From: Marinosulfonomonas sp.
GTDB lineage: Bacteria > Pseudomonadota > Alphaproteobacteria > Rhodobacterales > Rhodobacteraceae
Direction: 5' to 3'
DNA length: 14,571 nt
NCBI GenBank assembly: GCA_026989405.1
Contig: JALSJL010000316.1
Span: 1 to 14,571, forward strand
The notes under the pieces were generated by a model. It saw only the letters and a program-made list of their open reading frames with translations. It had not been told where the DNA came from and did not search any database. Every line of letters begins with the position of its first letter. Positions within the stretch are counted from its first letter, which is position 1. This document shows positions 12,151-14,571 of the stretch, in pieces. A program made the position numbers and the translations under genes.

Positions 12151-14571
12151 TCACGATCCGGCCCGGGACAACAATGATTTTCTTGGGTGTTCCACCCGCG
12201 AGCGCCTTTTGCACAGCATTGTCCTCAAGAGCGCGTTTTTCAACCTCCTCCCGGCCCAGGTCGCGGGGAACGGTGATCTCGGACCGCCGCTTGCCGTTCA
12301 CCTGGATTGGCAAGGTCACCATGTCTTCGACCAGAAGCGACTCGTCAGCCGCCGGCCAGGCCGCCTCTGCGACAAGCCCCTCGCCGCCAAGCGTTTCCCA
12401 GATTTCTTCTGACAGGTGGGGCACAAAGGGCGACATCAACTGGGCCAGCGTGCGCATCGCCTGTTTCTGCATCGTTCCGCCGGCATTCGATCTGGACAGG
12501 ACATTGATGAATTCATAAAGCGCGGCGATGGCCTTGTTGAAGGCGAAGGTCTCGATGCTCTGTGTGACTGCAAAGGTTGCCTTGTGCATCGCGCGATTCA
12601 GGTCGTCGTCACCTGCCCCCTTGCCCTCGGACAGTCCGGCCACGCGTTCGCCAAGCGCCCAGACCCGCCCAAGATGCCTGAAAGTTGCATCGGCGCCCGA
12701 AGCCGTCCATTCGACGTCGCGTTCGGGCGGGCTGTCGGACAGCACGAACCAGCGCGCCGCGTCCGCGCCGTAATCGCGCACGATGTTGATCGGATCGACC
12801 ACGTTCTTTTTCGATTTCGACATCTTGGCCGAGGGGATGACCTCTACCGGCTCGCCGGTCTTGATCAGCTTGCCGTCTTCGACGTCTTCCGGCAGATGAT
12901 AGACCGCGCGGCCCTTTTCATCGCGGGTCTGATAGATTTCATGCGTGACCATCCCCTGGGTGAACAATGCTTCGAACGGTTCGACCGACTTGGCGGGCAA
13001 GTGGCCGCAAATATGCATCGCCCGGGCAAAGAAGCGCGAATACAGCAGATGCAGGATCGCGTGTTCGATGCCGCCGATATACTGGTCGACGTTCATCCAG
13101 TAATCGACCTCGACCGGGTCGGTCGGCGTTTTGGCATGCGGAGAGGTGAAGCGCGCGTAATACCAGGACGAATCGACGAACGTATCCATGGTGTCGGTTT
13201 CACGCCTGGCGGGTTTGCCACAGGCCGGGCAGTCGCAGTCCCGCCATGTCGGGTGACGTTCAAGCGGATTGCCGGGTTTGTCAAAGCTCACGTCATCGGG
13301 CAGCTCGATCGGCAGGTTTTCCTTTTTCTCGGGCACCACACCGCAGCTTTCACAATGCACAACCGGGATCGGGCAGCCCCAGAACCGCTGGCGTGAAATG
13401 CCCCAGTCGCGCAGGCGGTATTTCGTGACGCCGGTGCCGACGCCAATCGATTCGCAATACGCAATGGCCGCATCCACCGCCTGCTCGCCGGTCATCACTT
13501 CATCACCGGCAATGCGGGCGACATATTTCACCTTTTCGCTCTTTGGCGGCACGAAGGCTTCGTTTTCGACCGGCTTGCCGCCGTCGAGTGCCACGAAGGT
13601 GTCAATCACCGGCAAGCCGTATTTGCGGGCAAAATCCAGGTCTCGCTGGTCGTGCGCGGGTGATCCGAAGATCGCGCCCGTGCCATAGTCCATCAGCACG
13701 AAGTTGGCGATATACACCGGCAGTTCCCACGCCGGATCAAGCGGGTGGCGCGCCTTCAGCCCGGTATCAAACCCCCTCTTTTCGGCCTTTTCCACCGCTT
13801 CTTCGGTGGCTGCCATGCGCCGGCAATCGGTGTTGAAGGCGGCGATGTCGTCGCGGTCCTGCTCCAGCGTCCGGGCCAGCGGATGATCGGGCGAAATCGC
13901 GATGAACGAGGCCCCCATCAGGGTGTCGGGCCGGGTCGTGTAGACCTCGACCGCATCAGCCCCCTGCGGCGCATCGACCAGGTCGAACGAAAACTGCAGC
14001 CCGCGTGACTTGCCGATCCAGTTTCTCTGCATCAGCTTGACCTTGGCAGGCCAATTGTCGAGATCGTCGATCGCGGCCAGCAGTTCCTCGGAGAAGTCGG
14101 AAATCCTGAAAAACCACTGCGTCAACTCGCGCCGTTCCACGTCGGCGCCCGAGCGCCAGCCCTTGCCGTCGATCACCTGTTCGTTGGCCAGCACCGTATG
14201 GTCCACGGGATCCCAGTTCACGACGGATTTCTTGCGGTAAGCCAACCCCTTTTCCAGGAAGTCGATGAACAGCGCCTGCTGCTGGCCGTAGTATTCCGGG
14301 TCGCATGTCGCAAACTCCCGGCTCCAGTCCAGCGACCAGCCAAGCGGCTTCATCTGCGATTTCATGTCGTCGATGTTCTGGTAGGTCCACGCCCTGGGGT
14401 GCCCGCCAATGGCCATCGCCGCGTTTTCTGCAGGCAGACCGAACGCATCCCACCCCATCGGGTGCAGCACGTTGTGGCCGGTGGCCAGTTTGTAACGCGC
14501 AATCACGTCGCCCATGGTGTAGTTGCGCACATGGCCCATGTGGATGCGGCCGGACGGATAGGGAAACATCT
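12137..14571 (-). CDS. leuS: leucyl-tRNA synthetase, lacking only the extreme N-terminus
   Basis: The frame runs off the right edge of the window; the first visible ATG (14567-14569) is internal, since it encodes the M of MFPYPSG, normally preceded by about 40 residues. The visible 810 residues contain the class I signatures HMGH (10-13) and KMSKS (582-586). The CP1 editing domain has TTRPDT (211-216) and GTGAIFGSPAHDQRD (296-310), including the conserved Asp region that removes mischarged tRNA. Paired cysteines CESC (406-409) and CPAC (447-450) could bind zinc. A C-terminal tRNA-binding region ends in GRIVNVVV. All catalytic and editing motifs look intact. The stop lies 14 bases inside lptE, so leuS, lptE, holA and the GST-like gene form one probable operon whose promoter is outside the window. 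Confidence 0.97.
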   Translation of the reverse strand, partial: MFPYPSGRIHMGHVRNYTMGDVIARYKLATGHNVLHPMGWDAFGLPAENAAMAIGGHPRAWTYQNIDDMKSQMKPLGWSLDWSREFATCDPEYYGQQQALFIDFLEKGLAYRKKSVVNWDPVDHTVLANEQVIDGKGWRSGADVERRELTQWFFRISDFSEELLAAIDDLDNWPAKVKLMQRNWIGKSRGLQFSFDLVDAPQGADAVEVYTTRPDTLMGASFIAISPDHPLARTLEQDRDDIAAFNTDCRRMAATEEAVEKAEKRGFDTGLKARHPLDPAWELPVYIANFVLMDYGTGAIFGSPAHDQRDLDFARKYGLPVIDTFVALDGGKPVENEAFVPPKSEKVKYVARIAGDEVMTGEQAVDAAIAYCESIGVGTGVTKYRLRDWGISRQRFWGCPIPVVHCESCGVVPEKKENLPIELPDDVSFDKPGNPLERHPTWRDCDCPACGKPARRETDTMDTFVDSSWYYARFTSPHAKTPTDPVEVDYWMNVDQYIGGIEHAILHLLYSRFFARAMHICGHLPAKSVEPFEALFTQGMVTHEIYQTRDEKGRAVYHLPEDVEDGKLIKTGEPVEVIPSAKMSKSKKNVVDPINIVRDYGADAARWFVLSDSPPERDVEWTASGADATFRHLGRVWALGERVAGLSEGKGAGDDDLNRAMHKATFAVTQSIETFAFNKAIAALYEFINVLSRSNAGGTMQKQAMRTLAQLMSPFVPHLSEEIWETLGGEGLVAEAAWPAADESLLVEDMVTLPIQVNGKRRSEITVPRDLGREEVEKRALEDNAVQKALAGGTPKKIIVVPGRIVNVVV

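Noticed and set aside
12416..13396. Plus-strand open frame of 326 codons within leuS
   Set aside because: It is antisense to intact leucyl-tRNA synthetase sequence including KMSKS; no independent support.
1..14571. Mobile elements, CRISPR arrays, defence or toxin systems, tRNA or rRNA genes
   Set aside because: I found no transposase, integrase, regularly spaced repeats, clover-leaf sequence or known defence-domain protein; composition looks uniform across the window.

Overview
The window is ordinary-looking chromosome from an alphaproteobacterium, most likely a Rhodobacterales member (Rhodobacteraceae/Roseobacter type). The basis is high GC (roughly 60-65% by eye), the protein families present (DciA/DUF721, DUF4170, DUF2125, a Rhodobacter-style LptE and HolA) and the gene order leuS-lptE-holA and dciA-dsbA. 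I cannot name a genus. Coding density is very high. There is no RNA gene, insertion sequence, phage gene, CRISPR array or toxin-antitoxin pair that I can support, and no gene-free stretch over 300 bases; the longest gaps are 7321-7462 and 5686-5805.

Layout. (1) 1-981, plus strand: the 3' end of a dciA-like gene followed 12 bases later by a DsbA-family periplasmic thiol oxidoreductase. (2) 991-5685, minus strand: a convergent block transcribed from pmbA (tldE) through a CysQ/inositol-monophosphatase-like phosphatase, a DUF4170 protein and a divergent WaaA-like glycosyltransferase to lpxK. Genes within it overlap or nearly touch, but a good promoter candidate inside the block, before DUF4170, suggests that DUF4170-waaA-lpxK can be transcribed separately. 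(3) 5806-7320, minus strand: a secreted DUF2125 protein with its own putative promoter and a clear hairpin terminator that separates it from pmbA. (4) 7463-10004, plus strand: a three-gene ATGA-coupled cassette of a short-chain dehydrogenase, a short crotonase-fold protein and a TIGR03862-type flavoprotein. (5) 10007-14571, minus strand: leuS (5' end beyond the window), lptE, holA and a glutathione S-transferase-like gene, overlapping or separated by 3 bases.

Functionally the window is mostly envelope biogenesis (lpxK and the WaaA-like gene for lipid A/Kdo, lptE for LPS export, DsbA for periplasmic disulfides, DUF2125 of unknown role) mixed with replication (dciA for helicase loading, holA for the clamp loader) and translation (leuS). 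I found no convincing new multi-gene system. The points most worth a second look are the WaaA-like protein that lacks most of the family's signature motifs, the crotonase homologue that has lost both usual catalytic glutamates and lies in a coupled cassette with two other enzymes of unknown substrate, and the promoter-led DUF4170 gene in front of the lipid A genes.
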